64,000 bases of DNA from Ricinus communis (Eukaryota; Streptophyta; Magnoliopsida; Malpighiales; Euphorbiaceae): the NCBI RefSeq assembly GCF_019578655.1, contig NC_063260.1, positions 30,218,888-30,282,887 on the forward strand, written 5' to 3'. Numbering within the stretch: position 1 is the first letter of the stretch; each line of letters starts with the position of its first letter. The notes below the pieces were generated by a model. It saw only the letters and a program-made list of their open reading frames with translations, had not been told where the DNA came from and made no database searches. Below are positions 24,245 to 35,593 of this stretch, piece after piece. Made by a program: the position numbers and the translations under genes.

Positions 24245-27200
24245 TTATGGGCCTCGGTACCTGCGGAAACAAAGGCAACCTTGAGGTTGATCGCCAGGTA
24301 TCATACCTCCACCCTTGGAGGTGTCAATTGCCTCTAACATTGACACAACCTCATCCATCTCTGGCCGCTTGTCAGGATTGGCATCCCAGCATCTTTTCAT
24401 TACATTTGCTAGAGAGCTCGGGCAACAACGGGGTATATCTGGCCTAAGATTCTGTTGTTTTACAAACAAGAATGTTTTCTCTTTCAGTTTATTATCTCAG
24501 AAATGGATGTAATGATGATTATAAATGCTGCGTATGGATGTTACTAGCTGTATTTCAATCTGCAGCAAAGGAAAAGGAGTTGAAATACTTCACCTACCTG
24601 TCGGACAACAGCAGATGTGACTTCTGAGAAGCTGAGGTCTGGATATGGCATATCGCAGCAGTATATCTCCCACAAGCAGATACCAAAACTGTAGACATCG
24701 CACTTTCTATTATATGGGTTTCCATTGAGAACCTGTCCCAATTAAAAGTTATTGGCTAAAGATCTGTTGAAAGCTGAAAGGAAGCAGTATGACAATAAGA
24801 AAATAAAAAAAGAAAAGACTCTTGAACCGTGTATCCACTTTAAAGCTGAGATCTGATATTAAACCTGTATTTAAAATTTTTTATATAAGCAATTGAACAA
24901 TCAATGGCCGAGGAGTAGACTTTGACTCTGCTTATTTTTCTATGTAGCATTCTGAAAGACAGCGTATTTTTTTTCCCTCAGGAAAACTCCATAACAAGAT
25001 TAAGCGAATTTAAGTAAAATTAAGATGCACGCCTAGGAAAGGGAGCTTCAATCAAAACTCAAAAGCTTTTGTAAATGCAGTTATGAACTTATGATCCACC
25101 TATCATCTTTTACTAACTAGTCAGAAAGTGATGTACTCTTTCAGTGTACTACTGATAAAGTATCAAATGAGGCTCCTATGCTGCATAAGCTTCATACCTC
25201 AGGTGCCATGTATCCAAGTGTTCCAGTTTCTCCAGTCATGTCATTAGGATTCGATGCTTCCATGCGAGCAACACCAAAGTCGGCTATTTTCACTGTACGA
25301 GTCTTGTCCAATAGCATATTTTCTGTTTTGACATCTCTATGGACAATCTTCTGAGAATGAAGATAGCTCAACCTGTTAGAAACCCAAACAGCAGCTTCAA
25401 TACTCTCATATTACCTTGTTTATATCAATTGATAAAACAGGAAATATTCATAAGAATAAGTTTTAAATTTTAACAGAATTGAAGATCACATAAAGTACAG
25501 AAGGGGCAAGAGAGTTTGACCCTCGAGCAAGATCTAGCGCTAACTGAATAACCACTTTAAATGCCAGCTTCCTTCTCCTGTTCTTTATGAGGTATGATTT
25601 CAAAGCACCCCCAGGACAATATTCAACAACAACACAGCAAATGTTACTTGGCATGCCAATGTGACCATTCTCTGTTTGTATGTGCAAGTCCGATGAGCCC
25701 ATTGTCGCCCCAATAAACTGTCAGAAGAATATGGCATGATTACCATCCTAGAACATAGACAGTTAAACAGTGAAACGAAACAAAAGGTGAAACATGCAGT
25801 TCTAGGAAACACATAGAAAAGAGCAAAAGGATGCCATCTTTTTGCAGGAAATACTAAATGACACTTTTCTATATTTGGTCCTCTAATACTTTAGAACTTC
25901 AGTGATGCTTCATTCCTAAAAAATAAAGACATGTACAGAGCTTGTCAAACAGTAAAAGTTTTTGTATAAACTGCTGAACTAAACACCTTTGTCATCCTAT
26001 AAGTACCTTTTTCGGAGAAAAGTTAGAAGCATGGTACTTGTTTCATTTTAAAGTTAGACGTTCATTTCCCCTTAAAAAGACTAAATATACAAATTTTTAC
26101 TTACAAGACACCATAAATGATAGAGAAGTTGCACTTTAATTATTGAACAGTACGGCAGCTTAAAGGTGACTGCTCATATCCATCTCGTACAGGTCAAGAA
26201 AAAGAGTCACAACATCAAATTTTACCTTAGTTACGTTTGGATGATCAAGCTTGTGCCACACAGCAACTTCTTGAGTAAAAGCTGCTCTAAGTGAAGCTAT
26301 TTCTGCATCTGACCTGTGACCCTCCTCCCCCCAATCAAGAAGTTTAACTGAGATTAAGGGAAAAGAAATCAGTATATGCCAAATTCGAACAAGGGGAATG
26401 TATAAGAATAAATACTAATCATCATACAGCTAAGGCAACTACAATTTGTAAAAGGAAATTGTATGCATTAGATCCATGCTGTTTATAGATAAAAGTTACA
26501 CATCATATCCAAAAATAAGCAATTAAAAATTAGTGTGGCAATAAGGTCTAAATTTCCAAAATAACTGGAGAAGGCTTTAGTTAGACAATGAGATGAGAAT
26601 CCACTTGGCACCTTTATAGATAGGTAAAGAGGATGAGTCAAAATCAGCTGAGGTGCCTTTTACTTCTCAAACTTTTTAATTACCAAAAAGTGACATGCAA
26701 AGATGAGTGGAAACTAGTGATAAGTCTGGACACATGAAAGTTGAGGTAAAAGGAAAAGCATCTCTGCAGTTGCTGCAGCGACCTGCCAACTCATTCAGTC
26801 TCGTGAAATCACAAGATTTTGCAAGGCTAGATCAACAAGTGTCAATGGGTAACTACTTCATCAATATTAAACACACAACAGGATTCATTTGTCAAAGGGA
26901 AAGTTGAAAAGATTAAAAGTTTCCTCTGTTCAGTCCCAGAGAAATTAATATGCATGAAAGACTTAATTTTCAGCTAAGAAAAAAGTAAATGTTTTAGGAA
27001 TTGTTTAAGAGAAAATTGATCACTAAGATAATTAACTGAAAATTTCATTTCTTTACCACTCAGCAAGCATATAGAGATTTTGAAAACAGCAATGTTATAA
27101 CTGAATGAAGAAGTGCTAACCATCATAGAAAAGAAAAGTTAAAATGATCTGTACTTCTATTCCTCCTTAGTTAGCATTTGAATAACTGCAAGAACATTAT

Positions 27201-27877
27201 TGCTCTTAAAGAACAGCAAAGGAAATGCAGATGTTGATCTCAGAAAACACAGGACAGACTGTGTTTTACACAATTAGAGGTGAAATTGGTCATAGTAAAT
27301 CCTAAAATGGCCAAGCTCTATTACCGAAATGCAAGCTAACTGAGCGACATTTCTCACTCAACATACGACTCCCAAATGGGTTTTAAAGATCATGAAAGAA
27401 AATTGAAATAAGTAAGATGATACGTGATTCATATAAATGGGCCAAGAATGAATAAGAATTATTCAAAACAACAAATTTGGAGAAATGGGTTTGCTTACAA
27501 AACCAAAAGAAAAAAAAAAGAGAATCAGGAAAATGGGTGGGAGTATTGTACTAACCAGCAACATCTTGGCCATCATAAATACCACGATGAACAGTGCCAA
27601 AGGTTCCACGAGCTATAACGCCTTTGATAATGAGTTTAGAAGGATCAATCTCCCATTCTTGCCTAGTAATAGTATTGTTCTTTAAAGGTCTTTGAGCAGC
27701 AGCTGCTGCTGCTGCTGCTGTTGCTGCTTCTCCTTCTTCACCAGTATCTTTCTTGTTCTTGTTCTTTTCCATAGTCCATGCTCGACTTAGATGCCGTTGA
27801 AGCTGTTCATCTAATCTTTTCAGATCTATCTGATCTGCTCTCACATACCCACCTCCACTTTCACTCTTCTCCTTCAT
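24245..27877 (-). CDS. Raf-like (group C) protein kinase, ATMRK1/STY13-like
   Basis: Cytosolic dual-specificity or Ser/Thr kinase of the plant Raf-like MAPKKK group C. Exons: 27556-27877, 26226-26347, 25521-25717, 25198-25372, 24598-24732, 24245-24451; 1158 nt, 385 residues. The N-terminus GGGYVRADQIDLKRLDEQLQ is typical of this subfamily. It is followed by a poly-alanine tract encoded by GCA/GCT repeats. The kinase domain has a glycine loop (ARGTFGTVHRG), VAVK lysine K109, HRDVKTEN with D227, DFG at 245-247 and APE at 270-272, so it looks catalytically intact. The C-terminus is QGCLCFRRYRGP. An insert SSDLHIQTENGHIGMP lies between the alphaC helix and the hinge, as in relatives. All introns are GT-AG and in phase. 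The exact orthologue is not settled. Confidence 0.94.
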
Positions 27878-28209
27878 TTTTTTGCTATTCTTTCTTTCCC
27901 TTTGCTGTGGATAAACGAACAGAGTCTCTGTTTCTGGTTACAAGTGTAAAAGTAAACTGTGGATAGCTAGCAAGCAGAGGTTAACTTGAGCTGAAGTTGG
28001 TTTGTTGTTGAAGTGCAAAGGGACAAAGACAAAAGAGTAACTGCATGTGAAGTGTGGACCTGTTGCGGTTGTATTGTTTTTAATTTCAAGACTTTGGTAT
28101 GGTAGCTGCTGCTGTTCTTCTTGGGGTCTATCTGTATCTATACTACACTATACTTGTGATAGTGATGATGATGATGGTGATGATGATGATGATCACCATC
28201 TTATATATA
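27878..28209 (-). promoter_or_regulatory. Kinase leader and core promoter
   Basis: On the minus strand TATATATAAG (28209-28200) is a good TATA box. Just downstream is an ATC/TGA trinucleotide repeat (28161-28193). If the start site is about 30 nt below the TATA, the leader is near 290 nt. It then contains a 21-codon upstream ORF (28046-27981, beginning MQLLFCLCPFALQQQ) ending about 100 nt before the main ATG. Whether it is used cannot be judged here. Confidence 0.45.
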
Positions 28210-28833
28210 CTGACAGGCTTATTGTGTAATCATATAGAGGAGAGGAGAGGTGGTTTGGTTTCTATGTAGCTACAATACAAGTGTATGGTATACTGTAGGA
28301 GGTACCCCCTATTTTAAACCAGACCAGCCAGAAGTTTTTACTCACACCTTCATTCTATCTGCCAAAACAACACCATAACTACTTTACTTTTTATTTTATC
28401 TTTTTTTATTATTTAAAAATAAAGGCTTTAATGGCAAAAAAAAACTTTATGAGCATTTCGACTAATTTATTTATTTGACATTTAAATATGAAATATTCTT
28501 GAAATAGATTGGTATCTCATTTTAGTATTTGGTTCAGTTATTTATTGTTTTTACAATTTGACCCCTAATGTTTAAGTTGATTAACACTATTCCAAAAAAT
28601 ATAACTGCTTTATTATTTATAAAAGAATAAAACCTATTTAAATCTATATTTTTGACTTATCAAAATTTCGAATTATGAAATAACAATATCAAAATATATT
28701 CCAATAAAAATATCTTAAAAGAATCAAAATCATTAAAATATTACAATTTTTATCATCACAAAGTCTGCATTTATATAGTATTACAAAATTAATATATTTA
28801 ACTGATCTAAGAAATATAAATATTGGTATAATT
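28210..28833. other. Spacer between kinase promoter and LINE
   Basis: Upstream region of the kinase gene, then AT-rich sequence up to the target duplication of the LINE. Nothing else recognised. Confidence 0.55.
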
Positions 28834-28846
28834 AACTTAGATGTGG
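28834..28846. repeat. LINE target site duplication, left copy
   Basis: AACTTAGATGTGG, matching AACTTAGATATGG at 39594-39606 with one mismatch. The right copy directly follows the poly-A end of the LINE. Confidence 0.7.
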
Positions 28847-29101
28847 ATAGATAGAGCGAGAGGCTTTGACAGAAGTGATGAGTGAGAAAAACTCTGACAG
28901 TTATTGGGAGTTAAGTCCTTTGGTAGTGAAGTGATTTTTCGAATTTTTGTATTCTAAGACTTTCCATTTTCCCCAACATACACTTGGATAAAGATAGATT
29001 TTTTTTAGTGTCTTACCATTTATCTGTAGTTCCTTTCTTCGTACATATTCTGTTGTTATTTGCTTCAACTTTGTTAGTTAAGTAATATCCTACCCCTTAC
29101 C

Positions 29102-30278
29102 ATGAATGCTGCTGATATCATCATGCAAGAGCTTGTTCACAAAACTCATCAACTACATTGTGAAGATTCAGTTTTAGAGTTAGCTCCAGATGGTTCTGCA
29201 GGAGAAGATGCTTCAGCTAAACTTGTGGGTAAAGTTTATTCCACTAAAAAGTTCAATAGCCATGTGATCAGAGAAGCTATGGCTTTTGCATGGCGATTGA
29301 CACAACCTCCTTCAATTACCAAGTTGAGTAGAGATCTTTTTATGTTTCATCTTAAGGATACTAAGGACTATATCAGGATTATGGCGGGTTGACCATGGTT
29401 GGTTCAGCATCAACTTATCAACATACAGCTTTGGCTAGAGGATAAAGTGTTATCAGAAGTAGATTTTGACTTCTCGCCTTTCTAGGTCCAAGCTAAAAGT
29501 CTACCCCCTAATAAGATTACTCAAACAAATATAGTGAAGATTGGGGGACTTTTTGAAAGTTTACTGGAAGTTGATACTAGGGGTCTGCATGGGGGATCAG
29601 CAACAAAATATATGAGGCTAAGGGTAAATGTATGTATTCACCACCCTCTTCCAAAAGGATTCAGACTAAAAGGAGCAAATGGAACTAAATGATGGTGCCC
29701 TTTTTTATTCGAAAGGCTACCAGACATTTGCTATCCGTGCGGTACAATGGGACATATTGCAAAGCTACGTTTTAAGGCTTCGAAAGCTGCCTTTTCGACT
29801 GTACATGAGGCTATGAAAGTAACTGAGCCACCATCAAACAGTCTACATCCATCCATGTAGGGCAGGTCCAGAGTATAGACAAAGGTAAACAACCTGCTTC
29901 TTTGCATGGCAATTCATGGGGGTTCAAAATAACAGTTTGCATGCTAAAGGAGCTGAATTCCCAATACCAAACCTGTACCATTCACAACCTGATTTATGGA
30001 TGATAGGTGGTGCATACAGTGGACAGATGGTGATCATGACTGAGGCAACAATCATGTCACCTTTTCACTCTACTTTCAGCTGAGAAAGCAAGCCAGGTTA
30101 CACTACAAGTAATCCTTTCCCTATTTATCAATCAATCTAATTTGGGTGGGCCATGTATTATGGGAAAAGGCCATGCTAAGCTCAAAATATCTAAGATTGG
30201 GTTCAACATGGAGTTTGAGGAGTCCAAACAAAAATCCTAAAATAGTGATTTTGAAAAAGTGGGGCAGGAGTTAACATT
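29102..30278 (+). pseudogene. LINE ORF1, 5' part (DUF4283-type domain, damaged CCHC knuckle)
   Basis: Opens with an intact 96-codon stretch (MNAADIIMQELVHKTHQL). KLVGKVYSTKKFNSHVIREA, AFAWRL and LFMFHLKDTKDYIRIM match the DUF4283 pattern of plant LINE ORF1 proteins. A stop follows at about 29390 and the later domain persists only in shifted frames. A knuckle near 29729-29775 reads CYPCGTMGHIAKLR, where the final cysteine has become arginine. The copia element interrupts the ORF at 30279. Confidence 0.8.
30274..30278. repeat. Copia target site duplication, left copy (ACATT)
   Basis: ACATT is repeated at 34951-34955 immediately after the 3' LTR; 5 bp is the usual length for Ty1/copia integrases. 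Confidence 0.75.
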
Positions 30279-30507
30279 TGTTGAGATTTTGAGTTGTTAG
30301 GGTTGTTAGGATATGATAAGTATTTATTTTTTAAATTTAGGATATGATAAGTATTTATCTTTTAAATTTAGAGTCTAGCTATTAAGAGTTTGTTATTTAG
30401 TTTCTATCAAAGTCTTACATATAAGTATAAATATAAGGCTGATGTATCTCTTTTTGATATCAGAATACAATAATGAAAACCTAATTCTTAGGTTATTTCT
30501 TTCAAGT
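30279..30507 (+). repeat. 5' LTR of the copia element
   Basis: Begins TGTTGAGATTTTGAG and ends CTTTCAAGT. Contains two direct 31-bp repeats (30308-30338 and 30339-30369) differing at one base. A possible TATA (AAGTATAAATATAAGG) is near 30423-30438. Confidence 0.9.
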
Positions 30508-30519
30508 TGGTATCAGAGC
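30508..30519 (+). other. Copia primer-binding site
   Basis: TGGTATCAGAGC, complementary to the 3' end of initiator tRNA-Met, placed directly after the 5' LTR. Confidence 0.9.
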
Positions 30520-30558
30520 CTACCAAAAAAAAAAAGGCTTTGAAACACTTAAAACAAC

Positions 30559-31149
30559 ATGAGTGGTAGAGATGGTGAACCATCTGGATCGAAACCTATT
30601 ATCATTCAATCTGAAGGAGCATTCAATGCAGGAATTACGCTTACAGAATCAAATTATGATGTATAGTCTCAACTAATGGAAATGCATATTGCTGAAAGAG
30701 AAAAGCTTTCCTATATTCGGAGAAAAACAAAACCACCTGCTGAATCAGAGGATGGGTATGAAAAGTGGTATGCTGAAAATCAAAAGGTGAAAAGATGGCT
30801 GCTAATGTCTATGAGTCCAGAGATTATGAAACGATATTTACGCTTATCCACTGCCCATGAAATCTGGACTGCTTTATCAAAAGCTTTCTATGATGGCAGT
30901 GATGAGTTGCAGCTCTTCGCCTTAAACCAGAAAGCATTTGCAACCAAACAGAATAGAAGATCTCTCTCTGAATATTATGGAGAACTAACTACAATTTTTC
31001 AGGAATTGGATCACAGAGACAAAGTGGTCATGAAGGATCTTGATGATGTGGTTGCGTACAAAAAATCTATTGAACGACTACGGGTGCATATATTTTTGGA
31101 TGATCACTTTGAGGCAGTTCGCGGAGAAATCCACGTCGAGTCTACTTGA
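30559..31149 (+). pseudogene. Copia gag (UBN2-type) with premature stop
   Basis: Starts at ATG 30559. After 35 codons there is an in-frame TAG at 30664-30666 where relatives usually carry tryptophan. The rest reads cleanly from 30676: EDGYEKWYAENQKVKRWLLM, EIWTALSKAFYDGSDE, RSLSEYYGELTTIFQELDH, all typical of the UBN2 capsid-like domain. The frame ends at TGA 31147-31149, ahead of the zinc knuckle, which lies in another frame. Confidence 0.85.
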
Positions 31150-31213
31150 GGCCTAGAAGAAATCTATGCCTGATTCGACGAGAGGAGAATCCCTGTAACA
31201 TTAAAAGGAGACT

Positions 31214-34200
31214 ATGGAGACTGCTATGGTGATTCGCAACAAGTTAAAGACATCTATTGGTATTAGAAAGTCCACACAAAAATGTACTCATTGTAATAAG
31301 TCAGGCCACATCAAAGATTATTGCTTTGAGCTTGTAGGCTATCCAGATTGGTGGGATCAGAATCGAGGATCACAAAGAAGGAAAGCTAAGAATTCCCCTG
31401 AAACCAAAACAAGTGAGGACAATGTTGAATCAACTTCAACATTAGTAGCAACCACAAGCAAGGAAGGTAAGGTGTTTAATATTTCTACATCTGTTTGTGA
31501 TAATACATGGATAATTGATTCTGGTGCTTCAAATCATATGACTTTTGATTCTGGACAGGTTAAGAAACTTAGACCATCCTTACAAAAATCTGTTTTGATA
31601 GCAAATGGTAATAAGGTTCCAATTATTGGAGAGGGATCTATTACTGCCACCAATTCTTTAAATTTAGACTCAGTTTTAATTGTTCCATCATTAAATTACA
31701 ACCTTTTATCTGTTTTCCAAATAACATCAGCTTTGTCTTGTATTGTTATTTTTTGGCCCAATTTCTGTTGTTTTAAGGATATCCAAACGAAGCAGACGAT
31801 TGACTGTGGTATTAGGCGAGGGAATTTGTACTACTTGGACATGCAATCGAATACTTCTTCCAAGTTGCATCATGCGTTTGCAATGGATGGTCCAAAGAAG
31901 GAAAAAAATGAAGCAGAAATCCGGTTACAACATAGACGACTAGGGCATGCTTCTTTTAGTTACCTAAAAAAGTTATTTCCTGGTTTGTTTAACAACATTG
32001 ATATTTCTATTTTTCGTTGTGATGTTTGTGAACTTGCCAAGAGTCATCGAAGCTCTTTTTCATCAAGTTTTAATAGAGGTCATTTACCTTTTATGATTGT
32101 TCAATCTGATGTTTGGGGTCCATCTAAAATTTCAACTTTGGGGGGATCTCGTTGGTTTGTTACTTTTATCGATGATTGCACAAGCATGACTTGGGTGTGC
32201 TTAATGAAATCTAAGAGTGATGTGAGTGCATTATTTCAGAAATTTCATACACATGTTAAGACTCAATATAATGCACATATTCAAGTGCTTCGCAGCGATA
32301 ATGGTGGTGAATACCATAACTCTGAATTGAAGCATTATTTGGAAAAAAATAGAATTGTCAATCAAAGTACATGTGTTTATACACCCCAACAAAATGGGGT
32401 AGCTGAAAGGAAGAATAGGCATTTACTAGAAGTTGTTCGTGCCTCATTGCTTCATGCAAAAATGCCATTATCATATTGGGGAGAAGCTCTTACTTCTGCT
32501 GCATATTTAATTAACCGAAGTCCTTCACGGACTCTTGATTTTCAGACACCTTTTCAGGTTCTTAATGATACTACAACTGCTCCATCAACATCAAACTTAC
32601 CTCCTCGTGTCTTCGGCTGTGTAGTATTTGTACATATTCATAAACATCACCGCCATAAGCTTGCTCCTCGAGCAATAAGATGTGTGTTTCTTGGATATGC
32701 AACAAATAAAAAGGGGTATAGGTGTTATCATCCTCCAACTCGATGTATGTTCATATCCATAGATGTAGTCTTTCATAAAGATGTGATGTATTTTGAGTCT
32801 GAATTTCCGGAGGAGAGACATGAAGAAATTCAGACATTAGATTATCAATTTTAGGAGGAGTATGGAGTGGTTGATAATGGTGTTGGTGATCACTCAGAAA
32901 ATCATGGGATACGTATTGAGCAAGAAGATCTAACTCCATCGATTGAAGAAGAGTCCTTAAGTGAAGAAGACCCTGAATCCCAAGCTGAAATACCACGCCA
33001 ATCACCTGCTGAAGATATTCCTATTCTTGAACCCGATCCACCGAGAAAACGATTACCAGAACGATCCACCAAAGGTATTCCTAAACTTAGTTATGAGCCT
33101 GAAATTTCTAGTAAAGTTAAATACCCAATGAGTCATTATGTGTCGAATCATAACCTGTCAGAATCAAATAAGTCAACACAAATCAATTATCTATCGATCT
33201 ATTCCTAGCAGGAAGCTTTATCTGATCCAAAATGGAAAAGCTGCAATGAATGATGAAATGAAAGCCTTGCAAAAGAATGAAACATGGGAGCTTGTTGATT
33301 GTCCAGCAGGAAAGAAACCAGTAGGGTGTCGTTGGGTCTACACCATAAAGTATAAAGCAGATGGCACAATCGAGCGATTCAAAGCAAGATTGGTAGCAAA
33401 AGGATACACTCAAATCTATTGGATTGATTACACGGAAACCTTCTCTCCTGTAGCTAAAATCGATCATGAGAGTGTTATTATCCTTGGTACGCAAATTTGG
33501 GTTGGTCATTACAGTTTGATGTTAAGAATGCTTTTTACATGGTGAATTATCCGAAGAAATCTATATGGAGCTTCCACCTGGATGTATGTCAACAATGCAG
33601 AATAGGAAAGTTTGCAAGTTGAAGAAATCATTGTATGGACTGAAACAATCTCCACGGGCATGGTTTGGGAGATTTTCAAAGTCTATGAAAGCTTTTGGAT
33701 ATCATCAGAGTAATGGAGACCATACCTTATTCATAAAGAAGGCAAATGGGAAGATCACAGCTCTCATTATCTATGTGGATGACATGGTAGTTACAGGAAA
33801 TGATCCAGAAGAGAGGAAGGCATTACAAGAATACTTATCCAAAGAGTTTGAAATGAAAGACCTGGGTTGCTTGAAATATTTTCTTGGGATTGAAGTTTCA
33901 AGATCAAAGAAAGGAATTTTTCTGTCCCAAAGGAAGTATGCATTGGATTTATTGCATGAAATCGGAATGTCGACATGTCAACCATTGACACACCGATTGA
34001 GGAAGGCCTGAAGTTGTGCATTGAGGTAGACCAAGTACCCATTGATAAAGGAAAATATCAGAGACTTGTAGGAAGATTAATGTATTTAGCTCACACAAGA
34101 CCTGATCTTGCGTATGCTTTGAGTATTGTTAGCCAATTCATGCATAATCCTGGAGAAAGACATATGAATCTTTGTCATAAGAATCTTACAGTATTTGAAG

Positions 34201-34714
34201 TCCGCACTGGAAAAGGAATTTTGTTCACTCAACATATGGATTGGCAAAACATAGAGGTTTACAGATTTGGATCAATCGATGACGATCAACTGCAGGATAT
34301 TTTTCGTTTGTGGGTGGAAATCTTGTGACATGGAGAAGCAAGAAGTAAAATGTTGTTGCCCGGTCTAGTGCAGAGGCTGAGTTCCGAGGAATGGCTGTTG
34401 GTGTGTATGAAGCCTTATGGTTAAAACAAATTTTGGAAGATTTAGGTTACGCACTGAGGCAGCCAGTTAGATTGTATTGTGACAATAAAGCAGCACGTGA
34501 TATAGCTTATAATCTAGTACAGCATGATCGGACAAAGCATGTAGAGGTTGACAAATTTTTTATCAAAGAGAAGTTGGATAAGAATATCATAGAATTGCCT
34601 AAAGTATGTTCTGAAGATCAGTTGGCTGATATCCTTACCAAAGCAGTCTCGAGTCACATGTTCTTTAAGTGTCTAGGCAAGTTGAGCATGTATGATATTT
34701 ATGCACCAACTTGA
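31214..34714 (+). pseudogene. Copia pol: zinc knuckle, protease, integrase, reverse transcriptase, RNase H (broken)
   Basis: The longest open part (31214-32854, 546 codons) holds the CCHC knuckle CTHCNKSGHIKDYC, the aspartic protease motif WIIDSGASNHMT, the HHCC region and the integrase core (RSDNGGEY, PQQNGVAERKNRHL). An in-frame TAG at 32852-32854 ends it, and the same frame continues to 33208. Reverse transcriptase then lies in three further frames: 33138-33545 ([19 protein letters not shown]), 33565-34011 (KKSLYGLKQSPRAWF, IIYVDDMVVTGND) and 33975-34328. RNase H is open at 34391-34714 (LYCDNKAARDIAYN, DQLADILTKAVSSHMF). At least four frameshifts and one stop break it, so it cannot make a polyprotein. 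Confidence 0.9.
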
Positions 34715-34721
34715 GGAGGAG
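34713..34721 (+). other. Copia polypurine tract
   Basis: GAGGAGGAG directly before the 3' LTR; the expected site for plus-strand priming. Confidence 0.8.
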
Positions 34722-34950
34722 TGTTGAGATTTTGAGTTGTTAGGGTTGTTAGGATATGATAAGTATTTATCTTTTAAATTTAGGATATGATAAGTATTTA
34801 TCTTTTAAATTTAGAGTCTAGCTATTAAGAGTTTGTTATTTAGTTTCTATCAAAGTCTTACATATAAGTATAAATATAACGCTGATGTATCTCTTTTTGA
34901 TATCAGAATACAATAATGAAAACCTAATTCTTAGGTTATTTCTTTCAAGT
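34722..34950 (+). repeat. 3' LTR of the copia element
   Basis: 229 bp, two differences from the 5' LTR (T/C in the first 31-bp repeat; G/C in the AAGG/AACG stretch). Followed by the ACATT duplication at 34951-34955. Direct 31-bp repeats at 34751-34781 and 34782-34812. Confidence 0.9.
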
Positions 34951-34955
34951 ACATT

Positions 34956-35579
34956 AACCACAGCTGAAGTTCTTTCAACATAGACCACTGATACGGAGCA
35001 AAATACCAGGAAAGAGTTCAAAAATAAATTATTACCTCTCACAGTTCCCCTTCTGCTCCTTAATGTTTTAAGTCCATCTGTGCGGGCTAAATTTGCGTCC
35101 ATTGGGAGAGAGGAGGGATTGTCCATTGAGCAGAAAGTTGAAATAGCAATAGATCTTCTTAACTCCTACAATACTTCTAAAGGCTCAGCATCTGACAACA
35201 AATCGACCACTATTCTCATAATTGAAGTTACTAATTTGATGGAGTCTATGTCATGCACTGATGGATACCAAACTTCTAACAATGGTCTTTCAAATCTAAG
35301 GGTTGAATATGAGGTGAACATAACTAAATTCTACCTTTTGAGGATATTTTCTATGGAAATTCATTGCAATATATGGATGGGTTAGATCAGTCTAGGAAAT
35401 GGAAGCATTGAGCTCGTCGTGGTGGAGCTAGCATTCAAAAGAGGCAACCTGCCATATCGATAACAATCCCTACCAAGCGAAGACTTGAAGTTGATCCTGA
35501 TCTTGGGAATACTAAAGTAAAGAATAATAAGACATCAACTGATAAATCTGAAGAGGTAGAGCAAGCCAGCCGAAAATAG
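34956..35579 (+). pseudogene. LINE ORF1, 3' part
   Basis: LINE sequence resumes directly after the copia target duplication. An open stretch from 35080 reads FASIGREEGLSIEQKVEIAI, then frames shift. The last coding stretch ends KSEEVEQASRK and TAG at 35577-35579. The C-terminal part is basic and low in recognisable motifs, as is usual for plant LINE ORF1. Confidence 0.7.
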
Positions 35580-35593
35580 TGCCAATCTCATAT

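Larger units (their letters stand above)
30279..34950 (+). mobile_element. Ty1/copia LTR retrotransposon inserted in LINE ORF1
   Basis: A 4672-bp element with 229-bp LTRs (30279-30507 and 34722-34950) that differ at only two positions by my reading. A primer-binding site TGGTATCAGAGC directly follows the 5' LTR at 30508, complementary to initiator tRNA-Met. A purine tract GAGGAGGAG ends at 34721 before the 3' LTR. Domain order gag, protease, integrase, reverse transcriptase, RNase H is the copia order. The coding region is broken in several places. A 5-bp target duplication flanks it. LTR similarity indicates a recent insertion, later than the LINE. Confidence 0.93.

Noticed and set aside
29102..29392. 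Free-standing 96-residue protein gene
   Set aside because: It is the DUF4283-type start of LINE ORF1, followed by decayed ORF1 sequence.
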